Position numbers and translations under genes: made by a program
Source: an uncultured Bacteroides sp.
GTDB lineage: Bacteria; Bacteroidota; Bacteroidia; Bacteroidales; Bacteroidaceae
NCBI RefSeq assembly: GCF_900547205.1
Contig: NZ_URFY01000074.1
Span: 1-15,839 of the forward strand
DNA length: 15,839 bases
Direction of reading: 5' to 3'
Notes under the pieces: model-generated
Told to the model about the DNA's origin: nothing
The model's input: the letters and a program-made list of their open reading frames with translations, nothing else
Databases searched by the model: none
Shown: positions 1-7,908 of the stretch, piece after piece
Layout: each line of letters begins with the position of its first letter
Position numbering within the stretch: the stretch's first letter is position 1

Positions 1-76
1 GCTAATGTGCCAATATGCTAATGGCTGCGCTGTGTGCCGCACGGTAATTGGCATATTGGCACATAAGCATATTGAT
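1..76. repeat. Octamer-periodic inverted repeat (large hairpin)
   Basis: Positions 1-22 and 47-68 are inverted copies of each other: of 22 opposed positions, 20 are Watson-Crick pairs, one is a G-T pair (19/50) and one is an A-A mismatch (4/65). The loop is 23-46. Each arm is itself built of 8-base units close to GCYAATRT: units at 1-8, 9-16 and 17-24 on the + strand, and the same unit in reverse orientation at 45-52, 53-60, 61-68 and more weakly 69-76. The structure is non-coding and lies upstream of the GH2 gene. It could be a terminator or mRNA-stabilising hairpin of a gene to the left, or a dispersed intergenic repeat. The window starts at the first base of the arm, so the left limit is unknown. 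Confidence 0.75.
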
Positions 77-336
77 TCATTTCCGTACAGTTATGAATCA
101 AATGTTTTGTCGATAATATCTTAAAATTCCTCTCTTACTATTTTCCTCACCAGGCATATCATAAAGGACAAAAGCTGACCAAACCTCCCCAAAATTACTC
201 TCCACGCCTCATAATGGCGAGAATTTACTATTTATTGAACAGCTAATTTCCTTCTTTTTTCCCGCTTTTCCCGAACTTTGCAATATCCCTCACAAGGAGA
301 ACGAAATAATTAATCTAACACAAAGATACATTTACC
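77..336. other. Non-coding leader region upstream of the GH2 gene
   Basis: This A/T-rich stretch has no convincing coding frame on either strand. It must carry the promoter and 5' leader of the + strand GH2/glutaminase-like unit. A small CGCC/GGCG dyad occurs at 205-208/216-219, and a weak -7 candidate is listed separately. No riboswitch, tRNA or attachment site was recognised. Confidence 0.5.
273..280 (+). promoter_or_regulatory. Weak Bacteroides-type -7 element candidate
   Basis: GAACTTTG matches the Bacteroides primary-sigma -7 consensus TAnnTTTG except for the first base. It lies 57 bases before the GH2 start codon, a plausible leader length. No clean TTTG is present at the expected -33 distance; the nearest match is TTTC at 247-250. 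This is a candidate only. Confidence 0.25.
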
Positions 337-2154
337 ATGAAAAAGAAATTTCTAACAATGCTCTTTGCATTGGCTCTATGCAGCCCGACATTTGCACAAT
401 GGAAACCTGCCGGTGATAAACTGAAAACGCCTTGGGGTGAACAACTGAATCCAAAGAATGTATTGCCTGAATATCCGCGTCCCATCATGGAACGTCCTGA
501 ATGGAAAAACCTGAATGGCACTTGGAATTATGCCATTACTAAAAAAGGAGAACCGATGCCTGCTGCTTATCAAGGCGATATCTTGGTTCCCTTTGCCATA
601 GAATCGGCCCTCTCGGGAGTAGGCAAAACAGTGAACGAGAATCAGGAATTATGGTACAAACATACCTTCGACGTCCCTTCAGCATGGAACAACAAACAAG
701 TGCTGCTGCACTTCGGAGCCGTGGACTGGAAAGCGGACATCTGGGTGAATGACGTGAAAGTGGGCGAACATACGGGTGGTTTCACTCCCTTCTACTTCGA
801 CATTACCTCTGCACTGAATAAAAAAGGAAACAACCAACTGGTAGTGAAAGTGTGGGACCCCGCTGACCGCGGCGAACAACCCCGGGGGAAACAAGTGGAA
901 AAGCCGGGCGGTATTTGGTATACGCCGGTCACCGGTATCTGGCAAACCGTGTGGTTGGAGCCCGTTGCCGAGCAGCACATCGCCCGCTTGAAAACGACTC
1001 CCGATATCGACAAGAAAACAATCAAAGTGGAAGTTGCCACTAGCACAGCCTCATCGGACAAGATAGAAGTGAAACTGTTTGATGGCAAAACACTGGTTGC
1101 CAAAGGGGCTGCCCTGAACGGACTGCCCGTGGAATTGAATATGCCGGCAGACGCCAAACTCTGGTCGCCCGAATCTCCTTCCCTCTACGATATGGAAGTG
1201 ACCCTCTACAAAGACGGGAAAGTGAAGGACCAAGTGAAAAGCTACACCGCACTCCGCAAATTCTCTACCCGCAGAGACAGAAACGGCATCACCCGCCTTC
1301 AGCTTAACAACAAAGACGTATTCCAGTTTGGCCCGCTCGACCAAGGCTGGTGGCCGGACGGATTATATACCGCACCGACGGATGAAGCACTGGTGTACGA
1401 CCTTAAAAAAATCAAGGACTTCGGCTACAACATGGTGCGCAAACACGTGAAAGTGGAACCGGCACGCTGGTATACTTATTGCGACCAACTGGGACTGATT
1501 GTATGGCAAGATATGCCCAACGGTGGGAGAGGACCTGCCCAGTGGCAAACGCATAACTACTATGACGGTGCAGACGCTATCCGCTCGGCAGCTTCCGAAG
1601 CCAATTATCGCAAAGAATGGAAAGAAATCATTGACTACCTGTATTCCTATCCCAGCATCGGCGTGTGGGTGCCGTTCAACGAATCGTGGGGACAATTCAA
1701 GACTCCGGAGATTGCAGCATGGACCAAGGAATACGACCCCAGCCGACTGGTAAACCCAGCCAGTGGAGGTAATCATTACACGTGTGGGGACATTCTCGAC
1801 CTGCACAACTATCCGGGACCGGACTTGTATCTCTACGACCCGCAACGAGCCACAGTGCTGGGCGAATACGGAGGTATCGGCATGGCACTGAAAGGACATC
1901 TGTGGTTGGCGGACAAGAACTGGGGATATGTGAAATTCAACACGCCCGAAGAAGTGACCAACGAATATATCAAATATGCCGACCACCTGATGGAACTGAT
2001 TGAAAAAGGATTCTCGGCAGCCGTATACACACAAATCACAGACGTGGAAGAAGAAGTGAACGGACTGGTGACGTACGACCGGAAAGTAATCAAAGTGGAC
2101 GAACCGAGAATCAAAGCCATCAACCAAAAGATTTGCAACTCGCTAAATAAATAA
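337..2154 (+). CDS. Secreted glycoside hydrolase family 2 protein (beta-galactosidase/beta-glucuronidase type)
   Basis: A 605-residue exo-type retaining beta-glycosidase candidate. Residues 1-20 form a Sec signal peptide cleaved after TFA, with no lipobox cysteine, so the protein is probably periplasmic. Order of domains: GH2 sugar-binding jelly roll (about 45-190, with the family-like stretch WYKHTFDVP), an immunoglobulin-like middle domain (about 195-290), and a TIM barrel (about 295-600). The acid/base glutamate is E449 in the Asn-Glu motif of VPFNESWGQ. The likely nucleophile is E510 in VLGEYGG. Both catalytic residues are present, so the enzyme should be active. It is short for the family and stops after the barrel, without the extra C-terminal domains of long GH2 enzymes. 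The ATG at 337 is followed directly by a good signal peptide. It is followed at 15 bases by the glutaminase-like gene, so the two are probably co-transcribed. The sugar specificity cannot be read from the sequence. Confidence 0.92.
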   Translation: MKKKFLTMLFALALCSPTFAQWKPAGDKLKTPWGEQLNPKNVLPEYPRPIMERPEWKNLNGTWNYAITKKGEPMPAAYQGDILVPFAIESALSGVGKTVNENQELWYKHTFDVPSAWNNKQVLLHFGAVDWKADIWVNDVKVGEHTGGFTPFYFDITSALNKKGNNQLVVKVWDPADRGEQPRGKQVEKPGGIWYTPVTGIWQTVWLEPVAEQHIARLKTTPDIDKKTIKVEVATSTASSDKIEVKLFDGKTLVAKGAALNGLPVELNMPADAKLWSPESPSLYDMEVTLYKDGKVKDQVKSYTALRKFSTRRDRNGITRLQLNNKDVFQFGPLDQGWWPDGLYTAPTDEALVYDLKKIKDFGYNMVRKHVKVEPARWYTYCDQLGLIVWQDMPNGGRGPAQWQTHNYYDGADAIRSAASEANYRKEWKEIIDYLYSYPSIGVWVPFNESWGQFKTPEIAAWTKEYDPSRLVNPASGGNHYTCGDILDLHNYPGPDLYLYDPQRATVLGEYGGIGMALKGHLWLADKNWGYVKFNTPEEVTNEYIKYADHLMELIEKGFSAAVYTQITDVEEEVNGLVTYDRKVIKVDEPRIKAINQKICNSLNK

Positions 2155-2169
2155 TAAGAACTCTCATTG

Positions 2170-4683
2170 ATGAATAAACTATTTACTACAATCCTGTCAG
2201 TTTGCCTTGCAGGTAATATGCAGGCAACTGACTTGTTCAAAACCAGTCAGGATATCGCCTTGCGTGCCCCGTCGGTGCCGCTGATAACGTCCGATACATA
2301 TCTCGCCATATGGTCGCCCTATAATGAATTGAATGAAGGGAACACCGAACACTGGACGGCAACCGAACATCCGCTGATTGGTGCACTCAGGGTAGACGGA
2401 AAGGTATACCGTTTCATGGGTAAAGACAAACTGAACCTCGAAACACTCCTCCCGATGACATACACCGAACGCTGGGACGCACGCTATACAATGGCGCAGC
2501 CTGCCGACACCTGGACACAAACTCAATTCGACGACTCGAACTGGACAAAAGGGAAAGCCGCTTTCGGAACGAAAGACATGAAACGCATCAGCACGGAATG
2601 GAACAGCGAAGATATATGGGTGCGACGTAGCTTCGAACTAAACCGTGACTATACGGATGAAACCGTCTACCTCCGCTATTCGCACGACGACGTGTTTGAA
2701 CTCTATCTGAACGGTGAGAAACTAGTGGCTACCGATTATTCTTGGAAGAACGATGTCACCATCGAACTGTCTCAAGCAGCGAAAGCGAAACTCCGTAAAG
2801 GAACGAATGTGATTGCTGCGCATTGCCACAATACTACGGGTGGAGCTTATGTCGATTTCGGACTCTTCAAGGAGAATAAGCAGCCGAGCAACTTCACCGT
2901 TGCCGCTATTCAAAAATCGGTTGATGTATTGCCTACGCAGACTTACTATACGTTCGCTTGCGGTCCGGTAGAACTGGACCTAGTGTTCACCGCTCCTTTG
3001 TTGATGGAAGATTTAGACCTGATTTCGACCCCTATCAACTATATTTCTTACCGGGTGCGTTCGCTCGACAAGAAGCAGCACGACGTGCAGGTCTACATCG
3101 AGACGACTCCGGAACTTGCCGTGCACGAACCGTCTCAGTCCACTATCTCCGAGAAGATAAGCAAGAACGGCATGGAATATCTCAAAGCTGGAACCATCGA
3201 CCAGCCATACGTGAAACGGAAAGGGGATGGCGTACGCATCGACTGGGGATACGCTTTTCTGGCGGCCAACAATGCGCCCAATAAGGACTTGAGTATCGGT
3301 AACTTCTTTGATATGAAACAATCGTTTATCAATAGCGGTAAACTGATTCCCAATACACAAAACTATATCACCCGCAACCTCGACGAAATGCCCGCTATGG
3401 CATACACCGAAAACCTAGGAAAAGTAGACTCGCAAGGGAAAGCCGGATACGTGATGGTGGGCTACGACGACATCTATTCCATCGAATACTTCTACGAACC
3501 CCGCATGGCCTACTGGAAGCACAACGGACAAGTCAGCATCTTCGATGCCTTCGAGCGTGCACAGGCTGCCTATCCTTCGTTGATGGAACGTTGCCGTGCC
3601 TTCGACCAACAACTGATGGCGGATGCCGAAAAAGCCGGAGGCAGAAAATATGCCGAACTGCTTGCACTGACCTATCGCCACTCCATCACCGCCCACAAGT
3701 TGCTGACAGACAAAGAAGGCAACCTCCTTTTCCTCTCGAAAGAGAACCACAGCAACGGCTGCATCAATACGGTGGACCTGACTTATCCTTCTTCACCGCT
3801 CTATCTTATCTACAACACGGAACTGATGAAAGGTATGCTCAACTCCATCTTCTATTACAGCGAAAGCGGACGTTGGAACAAGCCTTATCCGGCACACGAC
3901 CTGGGTACTTATCCCGTCGCCAACGGACAACTTTACGGTGAAGATATGCCTATCGAAGAAGCTGGAAACATGATTCTCGTAGTTACTGCCATTTCTAAGC
4001 TGGAAGGCAACGCCAACTATGCCGCCAAATATTGGGAAACGCTTTCTACATGGGCAAACTACCTGATAGAGAACGGTCTCGACCCGGAGAACCAACTTTG
4101 CACGGACGACTTTGCCGGACATCTGGCACACAATGCCAACCTTTCTGCCAAAGCAATTATGGCAATTGCCGGGTATGGAGAAATGGCGCGTATGCTGGGA
4201 AAAGAAACCATAGCCAACAGATATACCGAAACTGCCCGAAAACTGGCAGTGGAATGGGAGAAGATGGCTTACGACGGCGACCACTACCGACTGGCTTTTG
4301 ACAAGCCGGGAACGTGGAGCCAGAAGTACAATCTGGTGTGGGACAAAGTGTTCAACATGAACATCTTCCCTCAGAAAATATTCGATACGGAGGTACCGTA
4401 CTACCTGACGAAACAGAATAAATATGGCCTGCTGCTCGACTCACGTGCGCAGTATACCAAGTCGGACTGGGTCATTTGGAGCGCCTGTATGTCTCCGGAC
4501 GATGCAACCTTTCAGAAGTTCATCGACCCGCTATATACGTATGCCAATGAAACAAACTCACGTGTTCCGATTAGTGACTGGCACGATACGAACTCCGGGC
4601 TGATGATGAACTTCAAAGCACGCTCTGTGGTGGGTGGCTACTACATGAAGTTGCTGATGGAGAAGGTCAAAGAACAGAAATAA
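2170..4683 (+). CDS. Secreted glutaminase-A-like protein (DUF4964/DUF5127/DUF4965/DUF1793)
   Basis: An 837-residue protein related to the fungal glutaminase GtaA family, which is common in Bacteroides PULs. In bacteria its substrate is largely unproven, and the six-hairpin helical part resembles glycosidase folds. The ATG at 2170 is preferred over an in-frame TTG at 2167. Residues 1-19 form a Sec signal peptide with no lipobox. The DUF4964-type start includes ALRAPSVPL (30-38), HWTATEHPLIGALRVDG (61-77) and YRFMG (80-84). Residues about 98-235 form an extra domain of galactose-binding jelly-roll character, with FDDSNWTKGKAAFG (120-133), YLNGEKL (179-185) and GTNVIAAHCHN (211-221). The GtaA N-terminal beta domain follows at about 250-480, and then the helical part with SSPLYLIYNTELMKGML (541-557), TDDFAGHLAHNANLSAKAI (645-663) and GTWSQKYNLVWDK (714-726). 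The gene lies 15 bases after the GH2 gene and ends before a hairpin. A paralogue ends at the right edge of the window. Confidence 0.9.
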   Translation: MNKLFTTILSVCLAGNMQATDLFKTSQDIALRAPSVPLITSDTYLAIWSPYNELNEGNTEHWTATEHPLIGALRVDGKVYRFMGKDKLNLETLLPMTYTERWDARYTMAQPADTWTQTQFDDSNWTKGKAAFGTKDMKRISTEWNSEDIWVRRSFELNRDYTDETVYLRYSHDDVFELYLNGEKLVATDYSWKNDVTIELSQAAKAKLRKGTNVIAAHCHNTTGGAYVDFGLFKENKQPSNFTVAAIQKSVDVLPTQTYYTFACGPVELDLVFTAPLLMEDLDLISTPINYISYRVRSLDKKQHDVQVYIETTPELAVHEPSQSTISEKISKNGMEYLKAGTIDQPYVKRKGDGVRIDWGYAFLAANNAPNKDLSIGNFFDMKQSFINSGKLIPNTQNYITRNLDEMPAMAYTENLGKVDSQGKAGYVMVGYDDIYSIEYFYEPRMAYWKHNGQVSIFDAFERAQAAYPSLMERCRAFDQQLMADAEKAGGRKYAELLALTYRHSITAHKLLTDKEGNLLFLSKENHSNGCINTVDLTYPSSPLYLIYNTELMKGMLNSIFYYSESGRWNKPYPAHDLGTYPVANGQLYGEDMPIEEAGNMILVVTAISKLEGNANYAAKYWETLSTWANYLIENGLDPENQLCTDDFAGHLAHNANLSAKAIMAIAGYGEMARMLGKETIANRYTETARKLAVEWEKMAYDGDHYRLAFDKPGTWSQKYNLVWDKVFNMNIFPQKIFDTEVPYYLTKQNKYGLLLDSRAQYTKSDWVIWSACMSPDDATFQKFIDPLYTYANETNSRVPISDWHDTNSGLMMNFKARSVVGGYYMKLLMEKVKEQK

Positions 4684-4709
4684 AGAATACTCTTTTCCTT
4701 GTTGAATTT

Positions 4710-4757
4710 AGACAAACAGTATCCTTTCTTTTCAGTGATGAAAGGGGCTGTTTGTCT
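4710..4757 (+). terminator. Hairpin terminator after the GH2/glutaminase-like unit
   Basis: Outer arms 4710-4719 and 4748-4757 are perfect 10-base complements. An inner stem of six pairs is formed by 4723-4728 and 4740-4745, with a small internal bulge between them. It starts 26 bases after the stop codon at 4683. There is no long T tract, so the structure may terminate weakly or protect the transcript 3' end. Confidence 0.65.
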
Positions 4758-4828
4758 ATTGTCTTACAATGAAATGGAACAAAATAGGATTATACTATTA
4801 CTATTAACTAACTAGAAACCCCAAGAAA

Positions 4829-5917
4829 ATGAAACGAATTGTTTTTTTAGATTATGTACGAGTGTTTGCTTGCTTCCTCGTAATGGTTGTCCATGCTAGT
4901 GAAAACTTTTATGGCGCTGTCGGCTCTACAGATATGGCAGGACCTCAATCCTTTTTGCACAACGAGGCAGACCGACTGTGGGTGTCTGTGTACGACGGTT
5001 TCTCACGCATGGCAGTGCCTCTGTTCATGATTGTTTCTGCCTTTCTGCTTGCACCGATGAAGGAAGGACAGACTTCATGGCAATTCTACCGCCAGCGCTG
5101 TCTACGCATTCTGCCACCGTTTTTTATATTCATGATACTATACAGTACCCTGCCTTTACTGTGGGGACAGATAGATAGTGAAACATCAATGACAGATTTA
5201 TCGCGAATACTCCTCAACTTTCCATCGCAGGCGGGGCACTTTTGGTTTATGTATCCTTTGATAAGTCTCTACCTGTTCATCCCTATCATATCGCCGTGGC
5301 TGAGCAAAGCTACTGCGAAAGAAGAACGCTTTTTCATCGGATTGTTCTTGCTATCAACCTGTATGCCGTATTTCAACCGCTGGTTTGGCGAATTGTGGGG
5401 ACAATGTTTTTGGAACGAATATCATATGTTGTGGTACTTCTCCGGTTATTTGGGATATCTCGTGATGGCGCACTACATACGTGTACACCTTACTTGGGAT
5501 CGCTCTAAACGTTTCGTTATAGGTACCATTTTAATGATTATCGGGGCTGCATGGACTATCTATTCATTCTACATCCAAGCTATACCCGGAGAGGTTCTTT
5601 CAACACCTGTCATTGAAATAGGATGGGCATTCTGTACTATTAACTGTGTGCTTCTCACGGCGGGAACGTTCCTTATGTTTTCTTGTATCAATCTCTCGAA
5701 GGCGCCACGGCTCGTAACAGAATTGTCAAAACTCAGCTATGGTATGTATCTTATGCATATATTCTGGCTGGGACTGTGGGTAACTGTATTCAAGCACAAT
5801 CTGGAGCTGCCTACTGTTTCTGCGATACCGTGCATTGCAGTAAGTACATTCATTAGCTGCTTTGTGACAGCCAAGATTATTTCGCTGTTACCGGGAAGTA
5901 AGTGGATAATAGGATAA
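4829..5917 (+). CDS. Integral membrane acyltransferase, family 3 (OatA/WecH type)
   Basis: A 362-residue multi-pass membrane protein that fits the Acyl_transf_3 family (PF01757), enzymes that move acyl groups, often acetyl, onto extracytoplasmic sugars. The N-terminal helix carries the family signature D8-x2-R11 and H22 (DYVRVFACFLVMVVHA), where the histidine is the conserved catalytic residue. About ten hydrophobic segments can be seen. The central GHFWFMYPLISLYLFIPII and the late LSKLSYGMYLMHIF are also typical. The length fits a stand-alone family member, with no SGNH domain fused at the C terminus. It lies 145 bases after the glutaminase-like gene, behind a hairpin, so it probably has its own transcription start; no clear promoter was found. 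Its sequence is richer in A/T than the two genes before it. It may modify an envelope polysaccharide or lipid-linked glycan. A direct role in glycan breakdown is only a guess. Confidence 0.88.
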   Translation: MKRIVFLDYVRVFACFLVMVVHASENFYGAVGSTDMAGPQSFLHNEADRLWVSVYDGFSRMAVPLFMIVSAFLLAPMKEGQTSWQFYRQRCLRILPPFFIFMILYSTLPLLWGQIDSETSMTDLSRILLNFPSQAGHFWFMYPLISLYLFIPIISPWLSKATAKEERFFIGLFLLSTCMPYFNRWFGELWGQCFWNEYHMLWYFSGYLGYLVMAHYIRVHLTWDRSKRFVIGTILMIIGAAWTIYSFYIQAIPGEVLSTPVIEIGWAFCTINCVLLTAGTFLMFSCINLSKAPRLVTELSKLSYGMYLMHIFWLGLWVTVFKHNLELPTVSAIPCIAVSTFISCFVTAKIISLLPGSKWIIG

Positions 5918-5948
5918 GTTGCTTATAAACCTATTGATTTTAAATTAG

Positions 5949-5992
5949 AAAGAATCAGATATGAATTGTGCTATATTGATATCTGATTCTTT
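5949..5992. terminator. Bidirectional hairpin terminator between convergent genes
   Basis: Arms 5949-5962 and 5979-5992 are perfect 14-base complements around a 16-base loop. The stem base is AAAG/CTTT and is followed by TTATTT on the + strand, so it can end the acyltransferase transcript. On the other strand it can end transcripts of the ATPase gene. It lies four bases beyond the stop codon of the orphan reading-frame tail at 5996-6100, the position expected for that tail's own original terminator. Confidence 0.75.
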
Positions 5993-5995
5993 ATT

Positions 5996-6100
5996 TCAGT
6001 CTTTTATAATACTGTCGATAATGTATTTCTCTCCTTGCTTGACTAGCTTAATTGTGATTTTAGGCTGAATAGTTTTCCACTTATTATATGTAATATAACG
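5996..6100 (-). pseudogene. Orphan C-terminal coding tail (remnant of a lost gene)
   Basis: Downstream of the ATPase stop codon, a different minus-strand frame reads a coherent protein end: TYNKWKTIQPK, then ITIKLVKQGEKYIIDSIIKD, then TGA at 5998-5996. The frame is open only back to a TGA at 6127-6125 inside the ATPase gene and contains no ATG. It ends four bases before the 14-pair hairpin. The pattern of alternating hydrophobic strands ending in a lysine-rich tail resembles the last strands of small secreted NTF2-like or DUF3828/DUF4878-type proteins, but this is a weak impression. The simplest reading is that the 5' part of an older minus-strand gene was lost, leaving its 3' end and terminator behind the ATPase gene. 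Chance coding appearance of a 35-codon stretch cannot be excluded. Confidence 0.4.
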
Positions 6101-6101
6101 T

Positions 6102-7847
6102 CTACAAAGCCACTTCTTCCACTCTCACAAGTTTCCAGCCTTGAAACACTAATGCGATGCTTTTCAGCTCGGTGGTTCCTTTGTCATGATGAATCCATTC
6201 GCTGGCTGCATATTGCTTTAACTGCGTTTTAGCATCAGTCAGCAGTTTCTCTATTTCGATGTCGGATGCATCTCGCTTGGCATATTTCACTTCGATGCAG
6301 TAGCTATATACCATGTCGGGAAGTTGCAGCAGTCGGGGTTGGAGGAAAATGTCGGCAAATCCTTTGTTGCTCTCGTATTCGGGACGGGCGATGTAGTAGT
6401 GCGTCAGTCCGAGGTAGGCAAGGATGAATGTTTTCACGTAAGCTTCGCCTTCCATAAAGTCGCGGATGCAGCTTTGACTGTTCAGGCGGTCGGCAATGTA
6501 TCTGAAGTAATTTTCCCATTCTCCTTTATAAGCCATTCTTTTCATGCGGTCCACCAGTTTGTCCGTTTCCAGGTAGAGGTCGGCGGTATCTTTGTAGATG
6601 TCTGCCATGTAGCCGTAAAGTTGTTCGCGAACTGCCCAGTTGGGGACGCTGAGGATGGGGTCGCCCATTTCTATTCCGTTGATTGTGAGCATACCATAAT
6701 AGTATAGTAAGCTTTTGAAGTTCTCCGGTTTTATAATGTCCTCGGCAGGGAAGCTGTCTGCAATGATTCCTGTAGTGGAACCTTTCTCTATGATTTCCTG
6801 AACGACACTTGCGTTTTCACCGAACGTCTTGTCTATGTGGATGAGGTGACGTAGCTTGTTATAGTCGGTGCGGATGTTGGCATCGAGCATCGAATTAGGA
6901 ATACGCTTGTTCAGCAAATAGCGGTTCATTAAATATAGCACCATATCGGAATTATACATAGAAGGCTCATTCAGTGACTCTGAAGAAAAGCAATAGTTGT
7001 CATACCATGGCTTCATGATATTAATCAGTTCGTCAGTAGTATTTGGTAGTTCCATTTTGCCTTGGTAGTAATCAATCAGATTGCGTACTTCTTGTTCATT
7101 GAAACCGATCATATTATTGAAAACGGAATTGCTGCTATAATTATCTGCAATATTGAATCCACTCGTGAGGTCATCCATCGTCACAGGGCTAACTCCTGTG
7201 AGGAAGATGCGTTCGATTACAGAACTTGAATAGTCTTTCACCACTTTAAGAAATCCGCGAAAGAATCCGCTGCCGTGGGTAATGCTACGATAGCGTTCGT
7301 TGCCGTAATCTACCAAGATATTGTTGGCAAAGTTATCATATTCATCGAGGATGAGGTATATTTTCTGTCCTTTGCTTTGCGCACTTTGGCATAGTGATCC
7401 TAATATTGCTGCGCCTGTATTTAAGTCACGCAAATTTTCGACAGAATCTTTACCTAGCAGATGAGCATTTCTATCCGCAAATCCTTTCATCACTATTTTG
7501 CAATAGGTATTGAACGTCTCTTCCAAACTCTCCATAGTAGCAGCTATACTACTGAAATTGAGAGTCAAAACCATATATTTATTCCGATTAGGAGTAGGGT
7601 GCTTACCTATGTACAATCCACCAAATATTTCTTCGAACTTATCCTTTTTATTGATGTCATAATATTGACCGAGCATATTCAGAAAAAGACTTTTCCCAAA
7701 ACGGCGAGGGCGGACAAAAAAGAAAAACCGACTTATATCCTCCACTTTGGCAATATACTGCGTTTTGTCTACATAGTAATAGTTATCACTAATGATATCC
7801 TCGAAATTCGTCATCCCATAAGGGATTTTCTTTATTGCTGCATCCAT
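6102..7847 (-). CDS. AAA-ATPase-like protein with C-terminal PD-(D/E)XK nuclease-type domain
   Basis: A 581-residue cytoplasmic protein of the family with PF09820 (AAA-ATPase_like) and PF08011 (PDDEXK_9), which is present in many copies in Bacteroides genomes and has no firmly established role. The N-terminal start PYGMTNFEDIISDNYYYVDKT (10-29) is diagnostic. The nucleotide-binding loop is the family's shortened form RPRRFGKS (46-53), and Walker B is YLILDEYD (164-171). A helical middle part follows, and the C-terminal nuclease-type domain has E469, D499 (GFADIF) and E519-x-K521 (CIEVKYAK), so the active site looks complete. The length is usual for the family. The gene has its own promoter and is bounded by terminators on both sides, so it is transcriptionally independent of the sus genes. 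The family spreads horizontally and is often found as a single gene between unrelated operons. A defence or mobile-element role is possible but not shown here. Confidence 0.9.
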   Translation of the reverse strand: MDAAIKKIPYGMTNFEDIISDNYYYVDKTQYIAKVEDISRFFFFVRPRRFGKSLFLNMLGQYYDINKKDKFEEIFGGLYIGKHPTPNRNKYMVLTLNFSSIAATMESLEETFNTYCKIVMKGFADRNAHLLGKDSVENLRDLNTGAAILGSLCQSAQSKGQKIYLILDEYDNFANNILVDYGNERYRSITHGSGFFRGFLKVVKDYSSSVIERIFLTGVSPVTMDDLTSGFNIADNYSSNSVFNNMIGFNEQEVRNLIDYYQGKMELPNTTDELINIMKPWYDNYCFSSESLNEPSMYNSDMVLYLMNRYLLNKRIPNSMLDANIRTDYNKLRHLIHIDKTFGENASVVQEIIEKGSTTGIIADSFPAEDIIKPENFKSLLYYYGMLTINGIEMGDPILSVPNWAVREQLYGYMADIYKDTADLYLETDKLVDRMKRMAYKGEWENYFRYIADRLNSQSCIRDFMEGEAYVKTFILAYLGLTHYYIARPEYESNKGFADIFLQPRLLQLPDMVYSYCIEVKYAKRDASDIEIEKLLTDAKTQLKQYAASEWIHHDKGTTELKSIALVFQGWKLVRVEEVAL

Positions 7848-7873
7848 AACTGCTTCCTTTTTGATATTGAAAA

Positions 7874-7905
7874 CAAAAATAGTCTATTTTCTCCTTTCCG
7901 ACAAT
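7874..7905 (-). promoter_or_regulatory. Bacteroides-type promoter for the ATPase gene
   Basis: On the minus strand, 7881-7874 reads TATTTTTG, a full match to the Bacteroides -7 consensus TAnnTTTG. Twenty bases further upstream, 7905-7902 reads ATTG, three of four bases of the -33 TTTG element at the usual spacing. The predicted transcription start is near 7867, about 20 bases before the ATG at 7847. The element lies after the terminator of the sus operon, so it can drive only the ATPase gene. Confidence 0.7.
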
Positions 7906-7908
7906 TAA

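Noticed and set aside
1..76. CRISPR array
   Set aside because: The octamer units are contiguous, with no spacers and no cas genes nearby; the structure is an inverted repeat.
205..219. Small CGCC/GGCG dyad upstream of the GH2 gene
   Set aside because: Four pairs around a seven-base loop with no extension are too weak to call an operator or terminator.
1363..2127. A 254-codon open frame on the minus strand inside the GH2 gene
   Set aside because: It is fully antisense to a GH2 gene with intact domains and catalytic residues, its translation shows no recognisable domain, and it is explained by the codon bias of the + strand gene.
2167..2169. TTG as start codon of the glutaminase-like protein
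   Set aside because: The next codon, at 2170, is ATG and gives the same signal peptide, so the TTG is not needed.
3793..4284. A 163-codon minus-strand open frame inside the glutaminase-like gene
   Set aside because: It is antisense to highly conserved family motifs, including TDDFAGHLAHNANL, and its protein has no plausible domain.
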